The translations under genes were made by a program, and so were the position numbers. This document shows, one piece after another, positions 10,401 through 18,169 of a stretch of 61,978 nt of DNA. Position 1 is the stretch's first letter; every line of letters begins with the position of its first letter. The DNA is taken from positions 1 through 61,978 of the forward strand of contig JAIPBL010000031.1 in NCBI GenBank assembly GCA_021739645.1, written 5' to 3'. The notes beneath the pieces were generated by a model. That model worked only from the letters and a program-made list of their open reading frames with translations, was not told the origin of the DNA and ran no database searches. The DNA is from Saprospiraceae bacterium. Its GTDB lineage: Bacteria > Bacteroidota > Bacteroidia > Chitinophagales > Saprospiraceae.

Positions 10401-11374
10401 ACGGCTCGGTGACGACCGCCGACGTGGTGGAGCTTCGCAAGCTGATATTGCAGTTGATCCCGACTTTCCCGAACAATACTTCATGGCGATTCATTGACAA
10501 AAGTTACATCTTTCCGAATCCTGCGAACCCGTTTACACAGCCGTTCCCTGAGTTTTTCAACATCAACGACCTAGCTGCCAGCCAGAACGGGGTTGACTTC
10601 GTGGCGGTGAAAGTGGGCGACGTGAACGGCTCTGCCGTAACCAACTTCGGTGGTGGCAACACTAGCAACCGAAACCTCGTAGGCGAGCTTGATTTTGTGT
10701 TGGATGAAATGTCCATTGAGCCTGGCCAAACGTACCGTGTGCCATTCAAAGCAAGCAACTTTATCAACCTCACCGGCTACCAGTTCGCCCTTCAGTTCGA
10801 CCCTGAAGCGCTTTCACTGGAAGACATCGAGGTTGGCGAACTTGAGGGACTGAACGAGTCAAACTTCGGTTTGACGATGCTCGAAGACGGTATTATTACG
10901 ACAAGCTGGGACAATTCAAAAAACACACTACACGACAACAACACTGTTCTTTTTACGCTGGTTTTCAAGGCAAACATCAAGTCAAATTTGAGCAAAATGC
11001 TCCAAGTATCGGGTACTGTAATCCCTGCTGAGGCTTATCGCACCGCAGGCCAAGACGTTGAACTGCTTGATGTGCACCTCCGCTTCAACAACACCGAGCA
11101 AACGGTGGTCGCCGATGACTTCGAGCTGTTGCAAAACAATCCGAACCCGTTCCGTGAAACGACGGCAATTGGGTTCCGTTTGCCAGAAGCTGGCAAAGCC
11201 ACACTGACGGTGTACGACCTGTCGGGGAAAGTGCTTAAAACGATTTCTGAAGACTTTGCAAAAGGTTACAACGAAGTCATACTGAACCAGAACGAACTGG
11301 GCGCCGCTGGCATCCTGTTCTACCAGCTCGAAACTGCTACGCAAACTGCTACCCGCCGAATGGTGCGGCTGTAA
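7457..11374 (+). CDS. T9SS-secreted HYR/dockerin-like/cohesin-like protein B
   Basis: A 1305-residue paralogue of the preceding gene with the same order of modules. The N-terminus has an unusually long basic leader (MRKFEFTKPIKRIPF) before the hydrophobic core AAALMCLLVFASW and a cleavage site near AFA-Q. HYR-like modules start near residues 331 (DNTAPSITCP), 517 (DKIDPTISCP), 691 (DNQAPVIACP) and 787. A prealbumin-like module at ~874 is followed by a dockerin-like motif (DVNKNGSVTTADVVELRKL, ~977) and GVDFVAVKVGDVNGS. A cohesin-like sandwich spans ~1085-1208 (GYQFALQFDPEAL), and the sorting domain runs to RRMVRL. Tandem duplication with protein A is clear. Whether the dockerin and cohesin halves of the two proteins bind each other is untested. 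Confidence 0.82.
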   Translation: MRKFEFTKPIKRIPFILRDASTSGLQGAGRLLRAAALMCLLVFASWGDSAFAQCALVCNDDLNVSLPGPSEYCTLEMTSDILLEDPSACAGPYTISLFTLQGLPLPSSPYVNASHIGHTYLYSVGEPGGNSCWGTISIEDKLGPQITMCSNHTITCLSNYKPTTDGGNVPTPTVYDCSGVASFSYTDVIDHGTCNSTYVAIIYRTWTAVDNLGYVSTCTQTIIVQRVTLANPIFTPVCPPIVELQCGIGPQSTAPSVTGYPMITVNGIAYPVKPGANNFCEIAASYTDDVVSICGGSTKILRTWTVYDWCLPTTPGNGNPWSCIQVIKKLDNTAPSITCPAPITQGSSSGGCYASFNLPAAVVFDSCSTFTVKVLTPFGIVNGNGGPILNVPVGTHTITYIATDACGNVGQCNTTMTVKDVTSPVAVCIQHTTVSLTDDGTAIVSATSFNNGSSDNCGIDHMFVSRMPSDCDVDGTPFDTFAPFSCCDIGELLMVSMRVYDAAGNFNTCMVEVEVQDKIDPTISCPPNKTIECADAVPAVSVPFFSDNCPNVTWTHTETNNVTNCGTGFIWREYTVTDASGRKASCTQTITVVNSFPFGLSNIDFPDDFTTDQCDPDLEPNDLPVGFDIPIITEDNCDLVAVTHTDQLLPINPPACFKILRKWIVIDWCQYNPNQPNSPGYWERTQVIKVQDNQAPVIACPGNITVSSLDANCGYGAVSVPALTATDCSNNLLWTVIIDFNSNGTPDQTGTSPNLSGNYPFGTHAVSVKVEDKCGNQSTCNFTITVVDGKKPSPICVNGLAVELMPMNGGGMIQLTPSMFNAGSFDNCTSSQNLAFEIVPSVFDCNNVGTNIVTMYVTDQAGNTDFCETYVIIQDNMVVCPAPLTASVSGNIANAGGSGMNGVTINVSGNGPLTAPSNTSVNGNFVFSNLSLSYDYTLTPNHNLAPMNGVSTYDLVLMTRHILNIQPLDSPYKIIAGDVNKNGSVTTADVVELRKLILQLIPTFPNNTSWRFIDKSYIFPNPANPFTQPFPEFFNINDLAASQNGVDFVAVKVGDVNGSAVTNFGGGNTSNRNLVGELDFVLDEMSIEPGQTYRVPFKASNFINLTGYQFALQFDPEALSLEDIEVGELEGLNESNFGLTMLEDGIITTSWDNSKNTLHDNNTVLFTLVFKANIKSNLSKMLQVSGTVIPAEAYRTAGQDVELLDVHLRFNNTEQTVVADDFELLQNNPNPFRETTAIGFRLPEAGKATLTVYDLSGKVLKTISEDFAKGYNEVILNQNELGAAGILFYQLETATQTATRRMVRL

Positions 11375-11415
11375 AATTGGAATTGGGAATTTTGGGGTCA
11401 TTCCCAATTCCAATT
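11375..11415. terminator. Perfect 16-bp hairpin of GGGAATT-type heptamers
   Basis: AATTGGAATTGGGAAT (11375-11390) pairs perfectly with 11400-11415 around a 9-base loop. It begins directly after the TAA of the preceding gene. A single-armed form of the same unit (GGAATTGGGAATTGG) lies at 19650-19676. It is placed where a terminator would act, between a rightward gene and a leftward pseudogene, but lacks a T-run, so termination is inferred from position. Confidence 0.65.
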
Positions 11416-11574
11416 AGGGGTGTTAAGGACAATTTGTTTTATTTTTTTGTAAAAAATCTCAACAAATTCTGTTTTGTTCCAAGCCCCCGCTGTATTGAAT
11501 TTTTGCACAAATAGTTCCGATGGTTCTTTGAAAAGTAGGTTTTGCGACCAAAAGCAGCCCATGGCAAAAGTGAA

Positions 11575-12003
11575 ACCCGGTACAGCCGTTTGGCTTCGAG
11601 CTGTGCCCCAGCCGTTCCATCGAAGCGAGAGGTGAACACGATATTGGCGCCGAGTGCTTGAAGAATTCGCTTGCGCTCGGTGCTTGTATTTTCGGGCATG
11701 CAGAGCGTTAGCGGGATATTCAGTGCTGCGCAAAGCGGCGCCCGTGTTGCTGCTGGTGGCGTCGAGCAGGTGCTTGCCTTGGCCGAACTGGCCGTCCCGC
11801 ACAGCGTTTTTAATGCTATTGAAGGCCGGGCGTGACTTGACGCTGCCGCCAAGCTGCTGCCATTCCAGCTTGGCGAAGCTGCGGACGCCGGGCTTCCGGA
11901 AGACATTTCTCATTTCGTACATCGGCGTCTTGCCGACCAATTGGCCGACCTGCAGCGTTTTTTCGGCTGCGGAAACAGTTGGTAGAAGCAGGGATGTGGT
12001 CAT
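11575..12003 (-). pseudogene. Cysteine synthase-like gene, frameshifted and truncated
   Basis: From ATG at 12003 the frame encodes a PLP-dependent cysteine synthase start: LVGKTPMYEM, then KLEWQQLGGSVKSRPA (the K in GSVKSR is where the PLP lysine sits) and the substrate-loop motif LLDATSSNTG. Near 11731-11737 the reading frame shifts and a few codons appear lost. Homology then resumes in another frame with IPLTLCMPENTSTERKR and ALGANIVFTS. It stops around 11575 (LEAKRLYR), less than halfway through a normal ~300-residue enzyme. The remaining bases to 11420 show no recognised protein. The product cannot be functional. Confidence 0.8.
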
Positions 12004-12010
12004 GGTTTTC

Positions 12011-12047
12011 AAGTAAAAAGGTCAAAGTGAGAAGGTCAAAGTGAGAA
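12011..12047. repeat. Two-heptamer tandem repeat (AAGGTCAAAGTGAG)
   Basis: A 14-base unit (two seven-base halves) is repeated twice, eight bases upstream of the start codon of the cysteine synthase remnant. A related 14-base tandem (AAAAAGGCAAAAGT) sits at the matching place before dcd (15311-15345). Neither has a second arm. Confidence 0.75.
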
Positions 12048-12068
12048 GTTTGGTCAGTGCCAAAAACA

Positions 12069-12102
12069 AAAAAGCCTTTCCGTGGACACGGAAAGGCTTT
12101 TT
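12069..12102. terminator. Strong bidirectional terminator hairpin, orphan
   Basis: AAAAAGCCTTTCCGTG at 12069-12084 pairs perfectly with CACGGAAAGGCTTTTT at 12087-12102, giving A-rich and T-rich flanks on either strand. No intact gene feeds into it: the leftward gene starts at 12003 and nothing convincing lies to the right until 13632. It is probably left over from a gene lost from the 12.1-13.6 kb stretch. Confidence 0.75.
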
Positions 12103-13631
12103 GAAAAAACAGATTATTGCACGTTTCACCGCAATGTTCTGCAGCCCTTCCTTGTCGGAATAGTACAGCAACAACAGCATGCAATGAAATGGATTTGCGT
12201 CATTTTTGGAAGTTTGGAAACTAGGGAAATTCAAGTTTGCACCGTAAAAATTCAAAAGTTGTGCAGAGGTTTAAACTTATTCTTGACTTAGTGTATCAGT
12301 AGGCAGTGGGGTGGGGGAGCTTAAATTACTGATTTTCAGCATTGTACAGAATTGATAATTCACCTAACCAAGACTTGGTATTTTCTGCATTCCTAACAGA
12401 CTCATAAATATTTGTCAAAATAAGTATTAAAAAAATTGCTTTGGGACTATACAACAAATCAGAATTTCCATACCTTGCAGCCGATTTAAGACACACACAC
12501 CTTATAGACACTCGTAAAATTTGACATGCCGGAGGCCTACAAAGGCCAACACTCACCAGCAGCAAACTTGAGAATTTACACTAAGATTTCACTATTGAAC
12601 AAAGTGGGGTTACGATTCCCCTGCGAGTAAAAAATTTCCCAACTTCCGATTTCAGGCCCTAAAATAGGGCAGCTCAAGGCTTACATGTACGTTTGAGCCT
12701 GCATCCCTTTACCGATAAGAAGCAGCGTTGTCATTGCATCGTTATGCAAATCTCTGATGCCATCAATGCCAAAGATGCAATTTGTAATCCCTTGAGAACA
12801 CGCAAGACCTCTTTCCGGATTTCCGGGAAGGGGTTCTGTGTTTTTAGGGAGTAAGTGAACGTTGCTTAAAGGGATTGATGTTGCTGACGTTTTTTGGCTT
12901 GTATCGATTTGTCTATCCAAGTGGTTGATTTTCAATGATTTGATTTTTTTGGAAAGTATTTTCAACCCAAGCCTTTAATTCCTAGTTGTCAGCCTTTTGA
13001 AATTATTTTTTTACAAATATTTTGTGCTGTCACTTAGAGCATCTACTTTTGGCTCGATTTTTAAGTAATTGTTATTAAAATTCCTGTGAACATGAAAGGA
13101 CTGTTATTCAACTCAAGAGCGTGATGAGAAGCCGGAAAGGACATCTAACCAATTAGCAACACCGTTTTTTAAGTAAACTATCCTGACAGCCGATTTGTAG
13201 TACAAAGACATTTCAACAACCAATTGTAGTCCGAGCTTCTCATCCATTTTTTTCTTTCCCTCCACTGTTCACTAGCGTTTTTTTTATCGGTGGTGTTGCT
13301 TGCAATCTTGAAACTCATCTATCGTCGCTGTAATCGTAATTGCAGTATTGCCAATGCGTTGCCACCCAACAATGCAGGTTTCGGGAATCCTCGTCTTTTT
13401 CACCCCAATGAACAAAAGATGTAATCGGTTTTTGGGATAGCCTCTCTCCAGTTCTTTGGAGGGGGGTTTTTTTTTGCCCTGATTTTCAGCGGTTTCCATC
13501 CTAGGCTACGCTATGTTTAGTCGAAAAATGGCGTGACAACCTTAACTTCCCTTAGTCATTAGGCCATCGTTTTTTGTTTACTTTGCGCCGCTTTTCAAAA
13601 AGGGCCTGTACTTAACTCAAAATCATCCTTA
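12103..13631. other. 1.5-kb stretch without a recognisable gene
   Basis: No frame here has a signal peptide, domain or codon use like the neighbours. The longest candidate is a 71-codon leftward frame at 13284-13499 with a plausible-looking stretch (KTRIPETCIVGWQRIGNTAI) that I cannot assign; it could be a fragment of a lost gene. GATGAGAAGC at about 13123 is mirrored by GCTTCTCATC at about 13234. A Bacteroidota-like box, TACTTTG, is at 13579-13585, about 46 bases before the TerC gene, and may be its promoter. Confidence 0.5.
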
Positions 13632-14591
13632 ATGCTTGTCTGGATTGGCTTTATTTCACTGATAGGTGTATTCCTTGCGCTTGACTTGGGTGTTTTCAAC
13701 AAGGACCCACATAAGATTTCCACGAAGGAAGCTTTGCGATGGACGGCGCTATGGGTGAGCATGTCGTTGCTGTTCAGCATATTTATCTATTATGCCTACG
13801 AAAACAACTGGTTTGGCATCGGAAAAACAATAGGCCTACATTCCACAGGCTGGGATGCTGCCATTACCTACCTAACTGGCTACATCGTCGAACAGTCGCT
13901 CAGTTTGGACAATGTCTTCGTGATCGCCGTCATTTTCAGTTATTTCCATATTCCGATGAAGTACCAGCACCGAGTGCTGTTTTGGGGCATCATCGGGGCG
14001 CTGTTCTTTCGGGGCTTGATGATTGGTGCTGGCGCAATATTGGTTCAGCAGTTTGACTGGATCATGTACCTTTTCGGCCTCATCCTGTTATGGACGGCCT
14101 ACAAGATGCTCAAGTCTGACGATGAGCAAATACATCCTGAGAACAATCCAGTGGTCTTACAGCTTCGCAAAATTTTACCTGTGACAAAGTCTATTCGCAG
14201 GGAGCATTTCTTCGTAAAATGGAAGGGTAGGACCATCGCCATGACGCCGCTTTTCGTTGCCTTGGTGGTGGTGGAAACCACGGATATCATGTTTGCATTC
14301 GACAGTATCCCGGCCATTTTTTCCATCACGAAAGACCCTTTCATCGTCTTTACTTCCAACATATTCGCCATACTCGGCCTTCGCTCGCTCTACTTCGTGT
14401 TGGCCTCCATGCTTGACAAGTTCCAGTACGTAAAGTACAGTTTGGTCATCATCTTAACCTTTGTCGGCATAAAAATGCTAGTGTTTCACCCACTGCACAT
14501 TGTGTTGCCAGAGTGGGTTTCGTTGGCCTTCATCGTGTTGGTGCTGGGTAGCGGGATATTTTTCTCAATGTGGAAAGACAAGCAGGAATAG
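13632..14591 (+). CDS. TerC/Alx-family membrane transporter
   Basis: A 319-residue integral membrane protein with eight or nine hydrophobic segments. Family hallmarks are visible: the acidic helix VEQSLSLDNVFVIAVIF near residue 85, and VVVETTDIMFAFDSIPAIF near 215, whose Asp/Glu residues are thought to bind metal. The short loop RTIAMTPLFVAL and the end KMLVFHP...WKDKQE also fit. Proteins of this family (TerC, Alx, MeeF/MeeY) export Mn2+ and help metal loading of secreted proteins; the substrate here is not shown. It stands alone, preceded by a possible TACTTTG promoter box and followed at once by the 14595-14764 palindrome. The length is normal. Confidence 0.9.
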   Translation: MLVWIGFISLIGVFLALDLGVFNKDPHKISTKEALRWTALWVSMSLLFSIFIYYAYENNWFGIGKTIGLHSTGWDAAITYLTGYIVEQSLSLDNVFVIAVIFSYFHIPMKYQHRVLFWGIIGALFFRGLMIGAGAILVQQFDWIMYLFGLILLWTAYKMLKSDDEQIHPENNPVVLQLRKILPVTKSIRREHFFVKWKGRTIAMTPLFVALVVVETTDIMFAFDSIPAIFSITKDPFIVFTSNIFAILGLRSLYFVLASMLDKFQYVKYSLVIILTFVGIKMLVFHPLHIVLPEWVSLAFIVLVLGSGIFFSMWKDKQE

Positions 14592-14594
14592 AGA

Positions 14595-14764
14595 GCAGTT
14601 CGACAGTGGGCAGTTGGCAGTCAGGGTGCAGTTGTTTAGCCAGCTTGCTGCCCTGAACAATGAGAGGTGGTAACTTTTCCAAGTGTGCCACCTCTCTATA
14701 TTTTATGTAGTGCATGGGCTTTCAGGCTGTCGAACTGACTGCCAACTGCCCACTGTCGAACTGC
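14595..14764. repeat. 30-bp perfect inverted repeat of GGCAGTT-type heptamers
   Basis: Left arm 14595-14624 and right arm 14735-14764 are perfect reverse complements over 30 bases, built from seven-base units (GCAGTTC, GACAGTG, GGCAGTT). They span a 110-base loop with no gene. The left arm begins four bases after the stop codon of the TerC gene. The right arm ends four bases from the stop codon of dcd. A bidirectional terminator between convergent genes is the simplest role, but the length and phasing are unusual. Confidence 0.9.
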
Positions 14765-14768
14765 CAAC

Positions 14769-15305
14769 TCAAAATTTATTCTTCCACATCATGCTTTCCA
14801 CGGGCCTGTCGGTGCGGGTGTTGTACTTGGCATCCGATTTTTTGTTGTAAAAACGCTCAACGTCCCCTTCCACTATGAAGTAAATCAACTGGCCGATGGG
14901 CATACCGGCATAGACTCTGACGGGTTGGGTGGCAGAAATTTCGAGTGTCCAGTGATTGCAAAAGCCGACGTCACCCTTGCCTGCCGTGGCGTGGATGTCA
15001 ATGCCGAGCCGCCCAACGCTGCTCTTGCCTTCCAGGAAAGGCACCGTGTGATGGGTCTCCGTATATTCCAATGTGACACCGAGGTAGAGCACACCGGGTT
15101 GGAGCACGAAACCTGTTTCTGGTATTTCAAAATGGTCAATCTCGTTGTGCATCCTTGCGTCCAGCACGGGGTCACGGTAGTTGGCGAGCCATTTGCCGAG
15201 GTGCACGTCGTAGGAGTTGGTGCCAAGGCAAGCACGGTCATAAGGCTCAATAACGATGTCGCCAGACTCAACGGCTTCGAGGATTTTTCTATCGGAAAGA
15301 ATCAT
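14769..15305 (-). CDS. dcd: dCTP deaminase
   Basis: A 178-residue trimeric nucleotide hydrolase that converts dCTP to dUTP, supplying dTTP synthesis. Typical features are the N-terminal MILSDRKILEAVESGDIVIEPYD, the turn GTNSYDVHLG, the catalytic region FLEGKSSVGRLGIDIHATAGKGDVGF (catalytic Glu in the later part is seen as HWTLEISA), and the C-terminal lid near DAKYNTRTDRPVES. Length is as expected for a mono-functional Dcd; a bifunctional dCTP deaminase/dUTPase cannot be fully excluded by eye. The stop codon TGA overlaps the edge of the heptamer palindrome downstream, and a tandem heptamer repeat lies five bases before the start. Confidence 0.93.
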   Translation of the reverse strand: MILSDRKILEAVESGDIVIEPYDRACLGTNSYDVHLGKWLANYRDPVLDARMHNEIDHFEIPETGFVLQPGVLYLGVTLEYTETHHTVPFLEGKSSVGRLGIDIHATAGKGDVGFCNHWTLEISATQPVRVYAGMPIGQLIYFIVEGDVERFYNKKSDAKYNTRTDRPVESMMWKNKF

Positions 15306-15310
15306 AGGTT

Positions 15311-15345
15311 TAAGTAAAAAGGCAAAAGTAAAAAGGCAAAAGTGG
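15311..15345. repeat. Two-heptamer tandem repeat before dcd, with promoter-like box
   Basis: AAGTAAAAAGGC-type units repeat with a 14-base period directly upstream of dcd. Read on the dcd strand the repeat contains TACTTTTG (bases 15323-15330), an exact match to the Bacteroidota -7 consensus TAnnTTTG, about 18 bases before the ATG. No -33 TTTG is found at the usual distance, so promoter function is uncertain. Confidence 0.6.
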
Positions 15346-15590
15346 GTTGTTAGTTTGCCATTTCATGCTACCTGCTATTTATTTGAGGGGCAAAAATAGT
15401 TTTTTTTGAATGATGGTGGCTTTGGATTAATCACCGGGTGTGGCCGCGCTTGGCCCATTCTTTTCATGAAAATATTTGGTGAATGGCTTTTTAGACCAAC
15501 GGGTTGTCTTTTGAGTTTGTTTGGCCGTTTTTTTGCCGAAATTTGTACCGCAAACAATCAATATTCATTCAATTTTTCATTCAAACAATC

Positions 15591-16223
15591 ATGTCAAATC
15601 CATCGCAAACTAAGGAATCAACCGTCCCGAAAAAGAAAAAGAAAAAACGCTCCATCAACTGGCGGCAAATCCTCATCGTAGGAGGCCTATTGATAGCCTT
15701 GTTCAGTATGGTAGCACCAGATATTTCTCGGCTGTTTAGTAGCGCAGGTAGCAATCGAACGACCTATACGTCGGCTTCCTCCTCAAACTCAACTTCCAAC
15801 CCTGCACCTGTCAAAAACGCTGAACCCATGCCAGAACCCAAGTTTCAAAAAGAAGGGGAACTTTATTTTCAAAAGGCCGGAGGCGGCAAGGCCTTTTCGA
15901 AAATCGAAATAGAAAAGGCAGATACGGAGGTGGACCGGCAATTCGGCCTTATGTTCCGGAAGTCCATGCCAGAGGACCAGGGAATGCTGTTTCTTTTCGA
16001 GGCGAGCGAGCAGCAGTCCTTTTGGATGCGCAACACCTATATCCCACTCGACATCATGTTTGTGGATGAAAACGGCGTCATTACGACCATCCATGAAAAC
16101 GCTAAGCCGCAAAACGATACTTCGCTACCCTCGAATGGCCCGGCTAAGTATGTGGTGGAGGTGAACGGCGGGTATGCCAAGAAGTATGGAATCGAAGTAG
16201 GGGACAAGATTAGCTGGCAATAA
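15591..16223 (+). CDS. DUF192 domain protein, membrane-anchored
   Basis: A 210-residue protein. The ATG at 15591 is preferred over upstream frame extension because it gives a lysine-rich cytoplasmic tail (PKKKKKKRSINWR) followed by one transmembrane segment (ILIVGGLLIALFSMVA, ~30-45). After a Ser/Pro-rich linker, residues ~90-208 form a DUF192 domain: EVDRQFGLMFRKSMPEDQGMLF, FWMRNTYIPLDIMFVDENG and VVEVNGGYAKKYGIEVGDKI. The domain is common in envelope proteins of many bacteria and its biochemical role is not settled. It stands alone; the nearest terminator is 126 bases downstream. Confidence 0.88.
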   Translation: MSNPSQTKESTVPKKKKKKRSINWRQILIVGGLLIALFSMVAPDISRLFSSAGSNRTTYTSASSSNSTSNPAPVKNAEPMPEPKFQKEGELYFQKAGGGKAFSKIEIEKADTEVDRQFGLMFRKSMPEDQGMLFLFEASEQQSFWMRNTYIPLDIMFVDENGVITTIHENAKPQNDTSLPSNGPAKYVVEVNGGYAKKYGIEVGDKISWQ

Positions 16224-16348
16224 GCTCTATTTCCTATTTAATAAGTATGACCTTGGATTTCATTTAGATTATTCGAGACTGTACCCCCCGCTGGGGCAGG
16301 TCGAGCAACTTGAGCATAAGCTATGTTCATTTCAATGGACTACTTACG

Positions 16349-16383
16349 AAAGAGCCACTGGTATTTATCAGAGGCTCTTTTTT
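16349..16383 (+). terminator. Rho-independent terminator
   Basis: AAAGAGCC (16349-16356) pairs with GGCTCTTT (16373-16380), followed by further Ts. It lies 126 bases after the DUF192 gene and probably ends its transcript. The 16224-16609 gap holds no gene. The stretch 16290-16340 has a small CCCCGC/GGGG fold that I could not match to a known RNA. Confidence 0.7.
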
Positions 16384-16609
16384 ATGTGGCATGCCCTGTC
16401 CTGAAATATTCAAAATCAGCTTCAAAATCGCCAACGCTATTGACGACCGTAGCAAACTCCACAAGCTTCCTACCTCCCGGATTTTCCTTTTAGCAATTTC
16501 CTTTCACAAATTTATTTTCAAAAAATATCGAGCCCGTGGGTACCACCTTGCCCAATCCTGCACAAAGCAAGTGTCAATCATTTTTTTCAAACCTTTCAAT
16601 TTCATAAAA

Positions 16610-17674
16610 ATGAAAAATTCTATCGTCTTCAACTTGCTCGCAGCCATTGCTTTTATTTCCGTCCTCGCTTCTTGCCATAAAGAAGAAAGTGCCCCTTCAA
16701 CCGTCTATTTCTCTGACGAGGAACTGGCAGAAATCAAGGAAAGCACATGCCTCACGATAATGCCTGATGACTTTGCTACAACGCTCGACGATACTCCACC
16801 AACAGGAGCAATCGAAGAACGTGCCACCGGGATGAAAAACAAGTTCTGGTCGCCCGGCTCAACACTTCGGGTAAAATTTCTCGGGGGAAACAGCACCCTC
16901 CAGAACAAGGTGATGCAGTACGCCGAACAGTGGGAGCAGTTTGCTAATATCAACTTCGTGAAGGTTACTTCGGGTACTGCCGAAATTAGGGTGGCCTTCG
17001 ACGCGGTTGGGAGCTTCTCCTATATTGGGAAAGATAATCTTGGTATCGTTGCCAATCAAAAGACGATGAACCTGGACCTTGCGTCGCCAAGCACATCAGA
17101 AGCATACTTCAAATCCACGGTGATTCACGAATTCGGCCATGCGCTTGGCTTGGGGCATGAGCAACAGAGTCCTTTGAGCAGCATCCCGTGGAACGTACCC
17201 GCCGTCTATGCTTTCTATGCGCAGATGGGCTGGCCCCAACAACAGGTGAACCAAAATGTGCTAAACAAGTACCAATGGACACAGACACAGCACACGAGCC
17301 ATGATGCCCAGTCTATCATGCAGTACCCCGTTTCAGCCAGCCTGACCACCAACGGGTTCAGCATCCCGATGAATACACAGCTATCGGCCACCGATAAGGA
17401 CTTCATTGGTAAAATCTATTCCAACCAAAAAATCAAGGTGCGCCATGCCGCCAACGTTTCCTTCGCCATCACCTTCTGGCTCAACGGCATCTACCACACC
17501 ATCCAGCCCGGCGAGAGCTTATGGGTGCCCGCCAAGACGACCGGAAACCAGCTCAGCATCTGGGAGTGCCCCAACGGCAATTGTAGCTGGGACGGGTATG
17601 CGCCGCCTTACGGCTACAATTATAAAATTGTGTCTCAAGGGAGCAATGGGAATTTGACGCTGGCGTACGATTAA
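16610..17674 (+). CDS. Astacin-like zinc metallopeptidase, lipoprotein
   Basis: A 354-residue protein. ATG at 16610 opens a lipoprotein signal (MKNSIVFNLLAAIAF ... LASC, lipid on Cys21). The catalytic domain carries the full astacin zinc signature HEFGHALGLGHEQ (HExxHxxGxxHE) around residue 173, and the Met-turn SIMQYP at ~240; the helix before it (VMQYAEQWEQFANINF) is also typical of M12A. After the protease comes a ~90-residue C-terminal sandwich with a WECPNGNCSW motif that I cannot name. It probably acts at the outer membrane surface or in the periplasm. There is no sorting domain, so lipid anchoring replaces T9SS attachment. Confidence 0.88.
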   Translation: MKNSIVFNLLAAIAFISVLASCHKEESAPSTVYFSDEELAEIKESTCLTIMPDDFATTLDDTPPTGAIEERATGMKNKFWSPGSTLRVKFLGGNSTLQNKVMQYAEQWEQFANINFVKVTSGTAEIRVAFDAVGSFSYIGKDNLGIVANQKTMNLDLASPSTSEAYFKSTVIHEFGHALGLGHEQQSPLSSIPWNVPAVYAFYAQMGWPQQQVNQNVLNKYQWTQTQHTSHDAQSIMQYPVSASLTTNGFSIPMNTQLSATDKDFIGKIYSNQKIKVRHAANVSFAITFWLNGIYHTIQPGESLWVPAKTTGNQLSIWECPNGNCSWDGYAPPYGYNYKIVSQGSNGNLTLAYD

Positions 17675-17822
17675 CCAATGTCCTAGTTCATTAGAATACG
17701 CTTCTTTTTCTCCTAACAAAAAGGCTATTCGACCAAGCGGTATATCAGCAATCAATCAGATTGCCCTGGCACTGCTTTGACTTTTTTACCGCCCTTCCTC
17801 CGGGCAACAAACTATTTGTGCT

Positions 17823-18167
17823 ATGCTAAAAATCCTTGTATTGTTGCTGTATTTGCTGCCAGGCAGCATGCAGCCATTGACACCAACCAGCGAAGATTGC
17901 AACTGCCCTCCTGTAACAAACCTTCAGAAGGCTTGGCAGACTTCTTCGGCCTACACGTTATCTTGGACTGCAAATTCCGCCGCTGCTGGGTACATCGTAA
18001 AATACACCAGAGAGGAGGATAGCTACGCAAGCCAAGCGTTTTATACTTCAAGTTCCACTTTTACTTTTAACAACCTCCCGGCTGGGCACTACCAGTTCAA
18101 TGTAGCGGCTGATTGTGGGTCAACCACAAGTGATTTTGTCGGAATAGAGGATGTAATTGAAAATTAG
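17823..18167 (+). CDS. Small secreted fibronectin type III-like protein
   Basis: A 114-residue protein with a signal peptide (MLKILVLLLYLLPGS) and one beta-sandwich domain. The pattern CPPVTNL...YTLSWTANSAAAGYIVKYTRE...FTFNNLPAGHYQFNVAADCG is that of a fibronectin type III module as found in larger T9SS proteins. It ends soon after the domain and has no sorting signal. It could be a stand-alone periplasmic or secreted domain, or a shortened gene. Its stop codon is three bases from that of the convergent gene at 18170. Confidence 0.7.
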   Translation: MLKILVLLLYLLPGSMQPLTPTSEDCNCPPVTNLQKAWQTSSAYTLSWTANSAAAGYIVKYTREEDSYASQAFYTSSSTFTFNNLPAGHYQFNVAADCGSTTSDFVGIEDVIEN

Positions 18168-18169
18168 AC

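Noticed and set aside
16290-16350. Possible small RNA (SRP or 6S-like) before the terminator at 16349
   Set aside because: The conserved SRP loop sequences are absent and I could not fold a known RNA.
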